A DNA stretch of 64,000 nucleotides from contig NZ_BSTQ01000009.1 of NCBI RefSeq assembly GCF_030269605.1, positions 124,001-188,000 on the forward strand. Reading direction: 5' to 3'. Each line of letters opens with the position of its first letter. Position 1 is the stretch's first letter. Below the pieces are notes generated by a model. That model did not search any database, was not told the origin of the DNA, and saw nothing but the letters and a program-made list of their open reading frames with translations. Origin of the DNA: Lentzea sp. NBRC 105346 (GTDB taxonomy: Bacteria; Actinomycetota; Actinomycetes; Mycobacteriales; Pseudonocardiaceae). Positions 51,636 to 60,263 of this stretch are shown one piece after another. Made by a program: the position numbers and the translations under genes.

Positions 51636-52177
51636 TCAGCTCAACGCGGCGGCACCAGCTCGGTTGTCTGAAACCCCAAGGTCGGCGGCGATGTCGTCAT
51701 CGAGGCCGAGCGCGGCGATCAGGTCCGTGTCGAGCTTGTCGCCGAACGCGAGGTCAACGTTCACGCGCAGGGGTGATCCCCTGCGAACCGAGCACAAGCA
51801 TGAGATTCGTCGTGCCCGCCTGCTTGACCGCCTCGGCCGTGCCCGGTTCACTCACCCGGCCGATGCGGACGCCTGCCTCGGCACCGACCTTGGCGGTGAC
51901 GGCACCGGATTTGATGTCAACCCGCACGTTGGAGATCGCGACCTTCACTTTGTCCTTGGTCAGCTGGATACCGCCCACGAGGGCCACATGCCCACTGGTG
52001 ACCTTGCGGGTGTGGGAAGTCTTGCTGTCCTTGCCCACCTTCAGTTCGATGCCGCCATCGGGATGGTTGCCCGCGCCACCGATGCCAACCGCCACAACTT
52101 GTTTGGCCTCGAGGTCGAGTGCCGCGTTGAGGTCCCGCCAGCAGGGCGACAGCAAGACCCGCTGCCGCCGTGGTCAC
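51636..52177 (-). pseudogene. Frameshifted gene, secreted or repeat protein
   Basis: Three minus-strand frames join into one protein: a signal-like start MTTAAAGLAVALLAG (GTG 52177), then from about 52130 DLNAALDLEAKQVVAVGIGG through VALVGGIQLTKDKVKVAISN to NLMLVLGSQGITP, and from about 51768 LRVNVDLAFGDKLDTDLIAA to the stop at 51636. The second break lies in a run of four C, and a one-base change would restore the frame. Either a decayed gene or sequence errors. The product would be beta-rich; no family recognised. Confidence 0.5.
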
Positions 52178-52382
52178 GATCGGCTTTCCCTGAACGCGGC
52201 AGAGATCATCACGTTCGAGTGGTCACACGCTGTACGCCAACCGCACAGCTCCGGCCTGGTTGTGACGGTTCACAAGGGATGATCGTCGAGTCTGGGCGGA
52301 TTCCCACCGCTTTTCCCAGCTCAGTGCCACACCATGGTTTCCGCGTCGCGTGGAAGTAACAACAATGGTGTTGGAGGATCGG

Positions 52383-53225
52383 ATGCGGTTTGTTGCTCGG
52401 ATCAGGGCCGGGCTGGCGGCGGTGGCCGTGGGCACGATGGTGGCGGCAACGCCCGCGGTAGCCCAGGAACCGCTGGAGTACGTCGCTTTGGGAGATTCCG
52501 CGGCAGCCGGTCCGTTGGTGCCGAACCAGGATCCGAACCTGTTGTGCCTGCGCTCGGATCACGACTACCCGGCGGTCGCGGCGGCCCGGCTGGGAGCGCG
52601 GTTGACCGACGTGTCGTGTTCGGGAGCGACGACGGCCGACTTCGCCGGTCGCCGGTTCGGGATTCTGCCACCGCAGTTCGACGCGCTGACGAGCACGACG
52701 GACCTGGTGTCGGTCACGGTGGGGGCCAACGACGCCGGCCTGTTCCAGGAAGCACTCGGCTGCATCAACTTCCTGCCGGAACCCGTGGGGTTGTCGTGCC
52801 GGGATCGGTTGACCGCGGGCGGCGTCGACTCGCTGGCGCGTGCGGTGGACGAGTGGGCGCCGCGGTTCGGTGCCGCGCTGGCGGAGATCCGCCGGCGGGC
52901 TCCGCACGCGACGATCGTGGTGACCGGGTACGGCACATATGTGCGGCCCGGCGGTTGTCACCCGGTGCAGCCGGTGTGGGCGCGGGACGCGGACTACCTG
53001 CAGGGCGTGATGAACCGGATCAGTGCGGCGGCCCGGGACCAGGCTCGGTTGCACGGCGGGCGTTTCGTGGATCTCGCGGCGCTCACCGTGGGACACGACA
53101 TCTGTGCGGCGCCCGAGGATCGCTACTTGGAGGGGTTGATCCCGGTACACGCGGCGGCGCCGTTGCACCCGAACGCGCAGGGCATGGAGGTCTTCGGTGC
53201 CGCGGTCGCGGCGGTGGCCCGATGA
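52383..53225 (+). CDS. Secreted SGNH/GDSL esterase
   Basis: A 280-aa exported hydrolase; GGAG lies just before ATG 52383 and the signal peptide is ~1-28 (LAAVAVGTMVAATPAVAQ). Block I is ALGDSAAAG with Ser39, block III TVGANDAG, and block V PLHPNAQG with the catalytic His. Six cysteines are consistent with disulfides as in Streptomyces secreted esterases. It overlaps the following lipase gene by 4 bp, so the two secreted lipolytic enzymes are co-expressed. The 205-bp gap upstream holds its promoter; I see no gene there. Confidence 0.9.
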   Translation: MRFVARIRAGLAAVAVGTMVAATPAVAQEPLEYVALGDSAAAGPLVPNQDPNLLCLRSDHDYPAVAAARLGARLTDVSCSGATTADFAGRRFGILPPQFDALTSTTDLVSVTVGANDAGLFQEALGCINFLPEPVGLSCRDRLTAGGVDSLARAVDEWAPRFGAALAEIRRRAPHATIVVTGYGTYVRPGGCHPVQPVWARDADYLQGVMNRISAAARDQARLHGGRFVDLAALTVGHDICAAPEDRYLEGLIPVHAAAPLHPNAQGMEVFGAAVAAVAR

Positions 53226-54136
53226 GTCGCGTGTGGACGGTGCTGCTGGGTGCGGTCGCGGTGGCACTGCTCTGCACCAGTGGTGTGGCCGTGGCGGCTC
53301 AGTCGCCGGTGGTCTACAACTCGGCCGCGGCCGTGGCGGCGTCGCTGGCTCGTCCCGGTGGTGCGCCGCCGGGTGCGAACGACTGGTCGTGTCGCAGCGA
53401 GTCCCGGCCCCGGCCGGTGATCCTGCTGCACGGCACGCACGCCAACATGCTGCTGAACTGGAACACGCTTTCCCCGTTGCTGAAGAACAACGGGTACTGC
53501 GTCTTCGCGCTCAACTACGGTGGCCTGCGGTACGGGCAGGTCGGCGGGACCGGGGACATCCCGGCGTCGGGTGTGGAGCTGGCGGCGTTCGTCGACCGGG
53601 TGCTCGCGGCGACCGGCGCGCGGCAGGTCGACCTCGTCGGTCACTCGCTGGGCGGCACGCTGGCGCAGTACTACGTCAAGCTTCTCGGTGGGGCACCGAA
53701 GGTGGGCACGGTGGTGGGGCTGGGACCGACCAGCCACGGGTCGTCGGCACTCGGGCTGGAGGCGGGAATCCGGACGCTGCTGACCATTTTTCCCGCCGTC
53801 GAGCAGTGGGTCAGTACGCAGGATCCCGCGGCGTTGCAGCAGTTGCGCGGCTCGGAGTTCCTGGCGTCGCTGAACGCGAGCCCCGACACCGTGCCGGAGG
53901 TGTCGTACACGACGATCACGACCCGCTTCGACCAGGTCGTCACCCCGTACCGGTCGCAGTTCCTGGAAGGCGGCCGCAACATCGTCGTTCAGGACCTGTG
54001 CGCCAACGACCTCACCGAGCACCTGGCGCTCGCCTTCGACCACGTCGCACTGCGCGAGGTGCTCAACGCGCTCGATCCCGGCAACGCACGCGCACCGGAC
54101 TGTGCGATCCCGGTCCTTCCGGTCATCGGCGGTTGA
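53222..54136 (+). CDS. Secreted alpha/beta-hydrolase lipase (LipA/EstA-like)
   Basis: A 304-aa exported lipase: signal peptide ~1-26 (TVLLGAVAVALLCTSGVAVA), oxyanion segment VILLHGTHANMLLNW, nucleophile Ser142 in VGHSLGGTLAQYY, His near LAFDHVALREVLNAL. Conserved cysteines (WSCRSE, GYCVFA, QDLCANDLT, APDCAIP) resemble those of bacterial triacylglycerol lipases such as Streptomyces and Propionibacterium enzymes. ATGA overlap with the esterase gene; its 3' end overlaps the convergent PucR gene by 14 bp. Confidence 0.9.
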   Translation: MSRVWTVLLGAVAVALLCTSGVAVAAQSPVVYNSAAAVAASLARPGGAPPGANDWSCRSESRPRPVILLHGTHANMLLNWNTLSPLLKNNGYCVFALNYGGLRYGQVGGTGDIPASGVELAAFVDRVLAATGARQVDLVGHSLGGTLAQYYVKLLGGAPKVGTVVGLGPTSHGSSALGLEAGIRTLLTIFPAVEQWVSTQDPAALQQLRGSEFLASLNASPDTVPEVSYTTITTRFDQVVTPYRSQFLEGGRNIVVQDLCANDLTEHLALAFDHVALREVLNALDPGNARAPDCAIPVLPVIGG

Positions 54137-55364
54137 CCGCACTCGCGGTGTGAGCGGCCAGAGCGGCGCCGAGCAGTGCGGCGTCGCCCACCCTCGTCGG
54201 GTCGAGGCCGGTGAGGTCGGTGATCCGGCGCAGCCGGTAGTCGACGGTGTTGGGATGCACGTGCAGGCTGCCGGCGGTGGGCCGGCGGCCGCTGTGCCGC
54301 AGGAACACTCGCAGCGTCTCCAGCAGTTCTTCGTTGCCCGCCAACGGGTCCAGCAGGGTGGCGAGGTGACCGAGGGCGTTGCTGGGGCGCGAGAGCTGGT
54401 ACTCGAGCAGGAGATCCCGCAGCACGTAGAGCTTGGGCGGCTTGCCGAACCTCAGCGCCACCTCGAGCACCTCCTGCGCCGACGTCGCGGCCGCGGCCAC
54501 CCCGGCCGGCACGGCCACCTCGGCCGCGGCCGTGATCGTGGTGCCCGCGGCGCGGGCGACGTCGGCGACGATCCGGTTCAGGCGCGCCCAGTCGTGGTCG
54601 TTCGGCTCGCCGGAGTGCGGCAGGAGCGCGAGGCCACCGTCGGGCGTGAGCGAGGACAGGACCGGGCCGCGGACGTGCCGTTCCAGTTCCGCGCGCAGCC
54701 GCCGGAGCTTGCGCCGCCCGGCGATCACCGGATCGGTGCCGGGCGAGGTCTCGTCGGGGTGAACGCCGACCGAGAGCGCGAGCACGACGTAGTACGGCGG
54801 CAGCCGCAGTCCGGTCCGGGTCGCCGCGGCCTCGACGGCGGTGCCGCCGTCGAGCAGCGCGGCCAGCAGGGTGTGCCGCGCGGAGTGCTCGTCGTCGAAC
54901 ATGGTCTGGCGTTCGTCGAGGTAGCCGGCGCAGACGGCGGGGGTGACCAGTTCCAGGTAGCGCAGGACCAAAGCGTTCACCGCCATGACGCCGTCGACCT
55001 CCTCGGGCCGCACGTGCGGCGTCAGCGAGTTCCACACGACCTGGATGCCGATGTGGTAGGCGGTGAGCACGACGTCGATGGGGATGCCTTCCTCGGCGCG
55101 ACGTGCGGCCGACTCCCGCAGGAAGTCCAGCTCCTCCTTCGTGGGCAGCGTCCGGGTGCGCAGCACGGTGATGAACGAGCGCAGGGTCTGCTCGATCACC
55201 GTGGTGATGTCGCCGGACAGTTCCTCGGCGGGCAGCACGCGGTAGGCGGGGATTCGCTTCGTGACCTCGGCCAGCACGAGCTTGGTGATCGCAGGCAGGT
55301 CCGCGGTCAGCCGTTCGGCCAGCGGACCGCCGCCGACGATGAGCGAACTTTTGTCATTCTTCAC
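54123..55364 (-). CDS. PucR/CdaR-family transcriptional regulator
   Basis: A 413-aa regulator. The N-terminal sensor region (~10-170) holds EEGIPIDVVLTAYHIGIQVV, a GGDEF-like middle domain follows (~185-310), and the PucR C-terminal HTH is ~335-400 (LRVFLRHSGRRPTAGSLHVH, then VDYRLRRITDLTGLD). It is divergent from a long-chain acyl-CoA ligase gene, a common actinobacterial arrangement, and probably controls it. ATG 55364. Confidence 0.9.
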   Translation of the reverse strand: MKNDKSSLIVGGGPLAERLTADLPAITKLVLAEVTKRIPAYRVLPAEELSGDITTVIEQTLRSFITVLRTRTLPTKEELDFLRESAARRAEEGIPIDVVLTAYHIGIQVVWNSLTPHVRPEEVDGVMAVNALVLRYLELVTPAVCAGYLDERQTMFDDEHSARHTLLAALLDGGTAVEAAATRTGLRLPPYYVVLALSVGVHPDETSPGTDPVIAGRRKLRRLRAELERHVRGPVLSSLTPDGGLALLPHSGEPNDHDWARLNRIVADVARAAGTTITAAAEVAVPAGVAAAATSAQEVLEVALRFGKPPKLYVLRDLLLEYQLSRPSNALGHLATLLDPLAGNEELLETLRVFLRHSGRRPTAGSLHVHPNTVDYRLRRITDLTGLDPTRVGDAALLGAALAAHTASAVNRR

Positions 55365-55468
55365 AACGACCGCCGGTGATTTCTGGGATTTGTCCCACCA
55401 TGCCTCCCGTTGTTAGTGATTCATCATGACATTCCCTTGTGGAGAGTCGGTAGTCAAAGGAGACCCGC
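55365..55468. promoter_or_regulatory. Divergent promoter region, PucR gene and acyl-CoA ligase gene
   Basis: A 104-bp gap, AT-richer than the flanking genes, with the inverted repeat GGGA/TCCC (TGGGATTTGTCCCA around 55384-55397) and AAAGGAG as ribosome site for ATG 55469. Likely operator of the PucR protein. Confidence 0.45.
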
Positions 55469-57334
55469 ATGCGTGAGTCCGCCACCGCGCCCGCCGTCCG
55501 CGTACCGGACCACGGCGGTCTGGCCGACCTGGTCTACGCGAACGCGGCCGAGGCGCCCCACAGCGTCGCGTTCCGCCGCAAGGCCGGCAGCTCGTGGACC
55601 GAGGTGACCGCGTCGGAGTTCCGCGACCAGGTCGAGCACGTCGCGCGCGGCCTGATCGCGTTCGGCGTCCGGGCCGGTGACCGGGTGGGGCTGCTGTGTT
55701 CGACCCGGTACGAGTGGACGCTGCTGGACTTCGCGATCTGGGCGGCGGGCGCCGTGCCGGTACCGATCTACGCCACGTCCTCACGCGAACAGATCGAGTG
55801 GATCCTCGCCGACTCGGGCGCCACGGCGGTCGTCGTGGAGACCTTCGAGCACGAGCGCGAAGTCGCCACGGCCATGGTGAACCTGCCGCGGTTGCGCTCG
55901 ATCTGGTGCATCGACGGCGGCGCCGTCGACGAGCTCGCCGAGGCGGGAGAAAGCATCGAGCCGGGCCAGGTCGAGCAACGCCGCCGCAGCGTCGCTCCCG
56001 GCGACATCGCCACGATCATCTACACGTCCGGAACCACCGGCCGTCCCAAGGGATGCGTGCTCACCCACGCGAACCTATTCGCGGAGTCGGGCAACGCCAT
56101 CGCCGTGCTGCGGCCGTTGTTCACCGGCGGCGGAGACGGTGACGCTTCGACGCTGCTCTTCCTCCCGCTGGCGCACGTGTTCGGGCGCATGGTGCAGATC
56201 GGCGCCGTCCAGGCGCGTGCCGCACTCGGGCACACCGCCGACGTCAAGAACGTCGTCGCCGACCTGGCCGCCTTCCGTCCGACGTTCGTCCTGTCCGTGC
56301 CCTACGTGTTCGACAAGATCTACAACACCGCCCGGCAACAAGCCCATGGCTCCGGTAAGGGAAGGATCTTCGACGCCGCCGTCGACACCGCGATCGCCTA
56401 CTCCGAAACCCCCACCCCGGGATGGCGGCTGCGCCTGGCCCACGCGCTGTACGACCGGCTCGTCTACCGCAGGCTGCGGGCCGCGCTCGGAGGCCGTTGC
56501 CACTACGCCATCTCCGGCGGCGCGGCGCTGGGGCACCGGCTCACCCACTTCTACCGCGGTGCCGGACTGACCGTGTTCGAGGGATACGGCCTGACCGAGA
56601 CGACCGCGGCGGCGACGATCAACTCACTGGACGACTTCAAACCCGGCACGGTCGGCAAACCCTTGCCCGGCACGACAATCCGGACCGCCGAGGACGGCGA
56701 GATCCTCATCAAAGGCCCGGTCGTCTTCCCGGGCTACTGGTGCAACGACGCCGCCACCGCGCAGGTGTTCACCGACGGCTGGTTCGCCAGCGGCGACCTC
56801 GGCGCGCTGGACGAAGACGGATTCCTCTCGATCACCGGCCGCAAGAAGGAAATCCTCGTCACCAGCGGTGGTAAGAACGTCGCACCGGCCGTCATCGAGG
56901 ACCGCATCACCGCCCACCCCCTGATCGCCCACGCCGTCGTCGTGGGCGACGGCCGCAAGTACGTCGCCGCGCTCGTCACCCTCGACCCCGACTACCTGCC
57001 GCACTGGAAAACCGTTGCCGGCAAACCGGCCGATGCCACCATCACCGACCTGATCGACGATCCGGACCTGCGCGCCGAGATCCAGCGCGCCATCGACGAC
57101 GGCAACGCCGCGGTCTCCGCGGCCGAGTCCGTACGAAGGTTCCTGATCCTGCCCACGGAGTTCACGATCGACAGCGGCCACCTGACCCCGTCGCTGAAAC
57201 TGCGCCGCGGCGAGATCACCAGGGACTTCGCCCGTGACATCGACGCCCTCTACGCGACGGGGCCGGCCACCGTAGGCGGCGGGGCCGACAGTTTCGGGTT
57301 TGGATGTCGAGAACCGGGTGACCGCTCCGACTGA
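55469..57334 (+). CDS. Long-chain fatty acid-CoA ligase (AMP-binding)
   Basis: A 621-aa AMP-forming ligase: P-loop TIIYTSGTTGRPKGCVLTHA, YGLTETTAAATINS, GDLGALDEDGFLSITGRKKE and the catalytic Lys region (LTPSLKLRRGEITRDF). Length and the long insert between domains fit FadD15/long-chain ligases, which activate fatty acids with ATP and CoA at the membrane. Strong ribosome site (AAAGGAG). Divergent from a PucR regulator. Confidence 0.92.
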   Translation: MRESATAPAVRVPDHGGLADLVYANAAEAPHSVAFRRKAGSSWTEVTASEFRDQVEHVARGLIAFGVRAGDRVGLLCSTRYEWTLLDFAIWAAGAVPVPIYATSSREQIEWILADSGATAVVVETFEHEREVATAMVNLPRLRSIWCIDGGAVDELAEAGESIEPGQVEQRRRSVAPGDIATIIYTSGTTGRPKGCVLTHANLFAESGNAIAVLRPLFTGGGDGDASTLLFLPLAHVFGRMVQIGAVQARAALGHTADVKNVVADLAAFRPTFVLSVPYVFDKIYNTARQQAHGSGKGRIFDAAVDTAIAYSETPTPGWRLRLAHALYDRLVYRRLRAALGGRCHYAISGGAALGHRLTHFYRGAGLTVFEGYGLTETTAAATINSLDDFKPGTVGKPLPGTTIRTAEDGEILIKGPVVFPGYWCNDAATAQVFTDGWFASGDLGALDEDGFLSITGRKKEILVTSGGKNVAPAVIEDRITAHPLIAHAVVVGDGRKYVAALVTLDPDYLPHWKTVAGKPADATITDLIDDPDLRAEIQRAIDDGNAAVSAAESVRRFLILPTEFTIDSGHLTPSLKLRRGEITRDFARDIDALYATGPATVGGGADSFGFGCREPGDRSD

Positions 57335-57374
57335 TGGCGTGCACCCGCACCGGGTGCCGGCGAAGGGAGCGACG

Positions 57375-57722
57375 GTGAAGTACATGATCATGATGTTCGG
57401 CGGGCTCGGCGCCACGCTGGAGAACCGGACGCCCGACTGGATCACGGGCATGCAGGAGCACATGATGAAGCTCGACCAGGAGCTGCGGGACTCCGGCGAG
57501 CTCGTGGCCAGCAGCAAGCTCATCGACCCGAGCCAGGCCAGGACCGTGCGCTTCCAGAATGGCGTGCCCGTGCCGACCGACGGGCCGTTCGCGGAGATCA
57601 AGGAGTCGCTGGCCGGCTACTGGATCATCGATGCCACCGAGGAACGCGCGCTCGAGGTCGCGGCGCGGGTGGTCGAGTACACCGAGTTCCCGATGGAAGT
57701 CCGGCAGGTCATGCACCTGTGA
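57375..57722 (+). CDS. YCII/DGPF-domain protein
   Basis: A 115-aa protein starting MKYMIMMFGG with the DGPF signature (VPTDGPFAEIKESLAGYWII) and the YCII-like ferredoxin fold. GGGAG precedes GTG 57375. It overlaps the ECF42 sigma factor gene by 4 bp; DGPF proteins are the usual partners of ECF42 sigma factors and are thought to take part in their control or be their targets. Confidence 0.92.
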   Translation: MKYMIMMFGGLGATLENRTPDWITGMQEHMMKLDQELRDSGELVASSKLIDPSQARTVRFQNGVPVPTDGPFAEIKESLAGYWIIDATEERALEVAARVVEYTEFPMEVRQVMHL

Positions 57723-58939
57723 CCACGCACGACTTCGAGGACCTGCTGCGTGAGCTCGCGCCGCGGGTCCTCGCCGCGCTCGTGCACCGGTACGGGCAGT
57801 TCGACGCGTGTGAGGACGCGGTGCAGGAGGCACTGGCCGATGCCGTGCGGCAGTGGCCGGTCGACGGCGTCCCGGACCGGCCGCGGGCGTGGTTGCTGAC
57901 CGCGGCGAGCCGGTCCTTGGTGGACGCGTGGCGCAGCGACAGCGCCCGGCGCCGCCGTGAAGCGATGGCCGGGGTACTCGAACCGGTGGAGGTGGCCGAC
58001 CAGGACGACACCCTCGTGCTGCTCTTCCTGTGCTGCCACCCGGCTCTGTCGCCGCCTTCGCAGCTGGCGTTGACGTTGCGCGCCGTGGGCGGGCTCACCA
58101 CCGCCGAGATCGCGGCGGCGTTCCTGGTGCCCGAGGCCACGATGGCCCAGCGCATCAGCCGCGCCAAGCAACGGATCCGGGGTGCGCGGTTCACCCTGCC
58201 GTCGGAGGCGGAGCGGCCGGAGCGCCTGGGCGTCGTGCTGCACGTGCTGTACCTGATGTTCAACGAGGGCTACACCACCAGCAGCGGACCGGAACTGGGC
58301 CGCGCCGACCTGACCGCCGAGGCGATCCGGTTGACCCGCGTGCTGCACCGGCTGCTGCCGGGCGAGTGCGAGGTCGCGGGACTGCTGGCGTTGATGCTGC
58401 TCACCGACGCACGTCGAGCGGCGCGAACGGACCACGCCGGAGCGATCGTGCCGCTCGCCGAGCAACGCCGGGACCTCTGGGACACCGCGATGATCGCCGA
58501 AGGTGTGGCGCTGCTGGAGCGGGTGCTCGGCAGCGGCCCGGTCGGGCCGTACCAGCTGCAGGCCGCCATCGCCGCGGTGCACGACGAGGCCGCGAAAGCG
58601 CAAGACACGGACTGGCCGCAGATCCTCGCGCTCTACGACGTGCTCGTCCAGGTCGCGCCGGGGCCCGTGGTCACCCTCAGCCGCGCGGTCGCGGTGGCGG
58701 AGGTGCACGGCCCACGAGCGGGTCTCGCCGCGCTCGGCACGCTCGACGAGGAAGACCGGATGGCGCACAGCCACCGGCTGGAAGCGGTCCGGGCACACCT
58801 GCTCGAACGAGCGGGAGACCTCACCGCGGCCGGCGAGTCCTACTCCCGCGCCGCGAGAATGACCGCCAGCCTGCCCGAACAGCGCTATCTGATGCTGCGT
58901 GCCGCCGGCTTGCGAAGTCCGGAACCGCCCCGCGCGTAA
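57719..58939 (+). CDS. ECF42-type RNA polymerase sigma factor
   Basis: A 406-aa extracytoplasmic-function sigma factor with a long C-terminal extension. Sigma2 ~10-75 (HRYGQFDACEDAVQEALADA), sigma4 ~105-160 (LTTAEIAAAFLVPEATMAQR). The extension (~175-406) holds the family signature LYLMFNEGY and TPR-like repeats (PYQLQAAIAAVHDEA). ECF42 factors have no anti-sigma factor; the extension controls activity. Coupled by GTGA overlap to the DGPF gene. Confidence 0.93.
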   Translation: MTTHDFEDLLRELAPRVLAALVHRYGQFDACEDAVQEALADAVRQWPVDGVPDRPRAWLLTAASRSLVDAWRSDSARRRREAMAGVLEPVEVADQDDTLVLLFLCCHPALSPPSQLALTLRAVGGLTTAEIAAAFLVPEATMAQRISRAKQRIRGARFTLPSEAERPERLGVVLHVLYLMFNEGYTTSSGPELGRADLTAEAIRLTRVLHRLLPGECEVAGLLALMLLTDARRAARTDHAGAIVPLAEQRRDLWDTAMIAEGVALLERVLGSGPVGPYQLQAAIAAVHDEAAKAQDTDWPQILALYDVLVQVAPGPVVTLSRAVAVAEVHGPRAGLAALGTLDEEDRMAHSHRLEAVRAHLLERAGDLTAAGESYSRAARMTASLPEQRYLMLRAAGLRSPEPPRA

Positions 58940-58970
58940 CGCCTCGGTCCGCCGGCGGCACTGAATCACC

Positions 58971-60203
58971 ATGCCCGATGTGGAGTTCGTGAACCTGTTG
59001 ATCGTCGCTGCCATCGCGGTGACGGCGCCGCTGCTGCTCGGCTTCGCGCCACGGCTGCGCGTTCCGGCGGTCGTGCTGGAGATCGTCGCCGGGATCGTGG
59101 TCGGCCCGTCGGGGCTGGGCTGGGTCGAGATCGACCTGCCGGTGCAGATCGTGGCGCTGCTCGGCCTGGCGTTCCTGCTCTTCCTGGCCGGACTGGAGTT
59201 CGACCCGCGCCGCCTGCGCGGCCCCACCACCTGGCTCGCGCTGCTCGGCTACGTGATCAGCGTCGGCGTCGGGCTGGCCATCGGTCTCGGGTTCGGTGCG
59301 GCCGGGTGGGTGCGCGATCCGTTGCTGCTGGCGGTGGCGTTGTCCGCGACCTCACTGGGCCTGGTCGTCGCGGTGCTCAAGGACGCCGGACGGCTCGACG
59401 GCGCTGCCGGGCAGTCGACCATCACCGCCGCGTCGGTCGCGGACTTCGCCGCCATCGTGTTGCTGTCGCTGGTGTTCTCGACGACCGGCGGCACCGTCAC
59501 CGGCCGGGTGGGGTCGCTGGCGGTGTTCGCCGGGCTCGTCGTGGTCACCGGACTCGTCATCGCGTTCGCCGGACGGTCGCGGCGGCTCGGGGACGTGCTG
59601 TCGCGGCTGCAGGACACGACCGCGGAGATCCGGGTGCGGACCGCGGTGGTGCTGCTCGTGGCGTTCGTCGCGCTGGCCGAGCAGTTCGGGCTGGAGACCA
59701 TCCTGGGTGCGTTCCTGGCGGGCGTCGTGGTGAGCGTGGTCGACCGCGACACCTCCTCGCACCCGCGGTTCCGGATCAAGCTGGAAGCGATCGGCTACGG
59801 CTTCCTCATCCCGGTCTTCTTCATCACCAGCGGGATGCGGCTCGACCTGAGTGGACTGCTCGCCGAACCGGCCGCCCTCGCCCGAGTGCCGTTGTTCCTC
59901 ATCGCTCTTCTGCTCGCCCGCGGCGTGCCGGCGCTCGTCTTCGCCCGCGCGCTGGGCTGGCGGGAGGTGGCCGCGGTGGGACTGCTGCAGGCGACATCGC
60001 TGCCGTTCATCGTCACGGCGACGCAGATCGGCGTGGTCCTCGGCGCGATGTCCCCGGTGACCGCCGCGGCCCTCGTCTGCGCCGGACTGCTGTCGGTGCT
60101 GTTGTTCCCGGTCAGCGCGGTAGGCCTGTTGCCCAGCCGGGACAGAGACCAGACGAACGACGGTGCACGTCGGGTAGCCACTGGACCTACCGTGGGTGAC
60201 TGA
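58971..60203 (+). CDS. CPA2-family cation/proton antiporter
   Basis: A 410-aa integral membrane protein with about 12-13 hydrophobic helices. PAVVLEIVAGIVVGPSGLGW (helix 2) and FLLFLAGLEFDPRRL are typical of Na+/H+ exchanger-domain proteins, and SVADFAAIVLLSLVF carries the conserved Asp of the ion site. No C-terminal TrkA domain is present. It would exchange K+ or Na+ for protons. Stands alone after the ECF42 gene. Confidence 0.9.
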   Translation: MPDVEFVNLLIVAAIAVTAPLLLGFAPRLRVPAVVLEIVAGIVVGPSGLGWVEIDLPVQIVALLGLAFLLFLAGLEFDPRRLRGPTTWLALLGYVISVGVGLAIGLGFGAAGWVRDPLLLAVALSATSLGLVVAVLKDAGRLDGAAGQSTITAASVADFAAIVLLSLVFSTTGGTVTGRVGSLAVFAGLVVVTGLVIAFAGRSRRLGDVLSRLQDTTAEIRVRTAVVLLVAFVALAEQFGLETILGAFLAGVVVSVVDRDTSSHPRFRIKLEAIGYGFLIPVFFITSGMRLDLSGLLAEPAALARVPLFLIALLLARGVPALVFARALGWREVAAVGLLQATSLPFIVTATQIGVVLGAMSPVTAAALVCAGLLSVLLFPVSAVGLLPSRDRDQTNDGARRVATGPTVGD

Positions 60204-60263
60204 CGGAAACCCTGCATCCGTCCGCGTCCTGAGCGGCCGGATTTCCGTGAGGAGCCCAACTTC

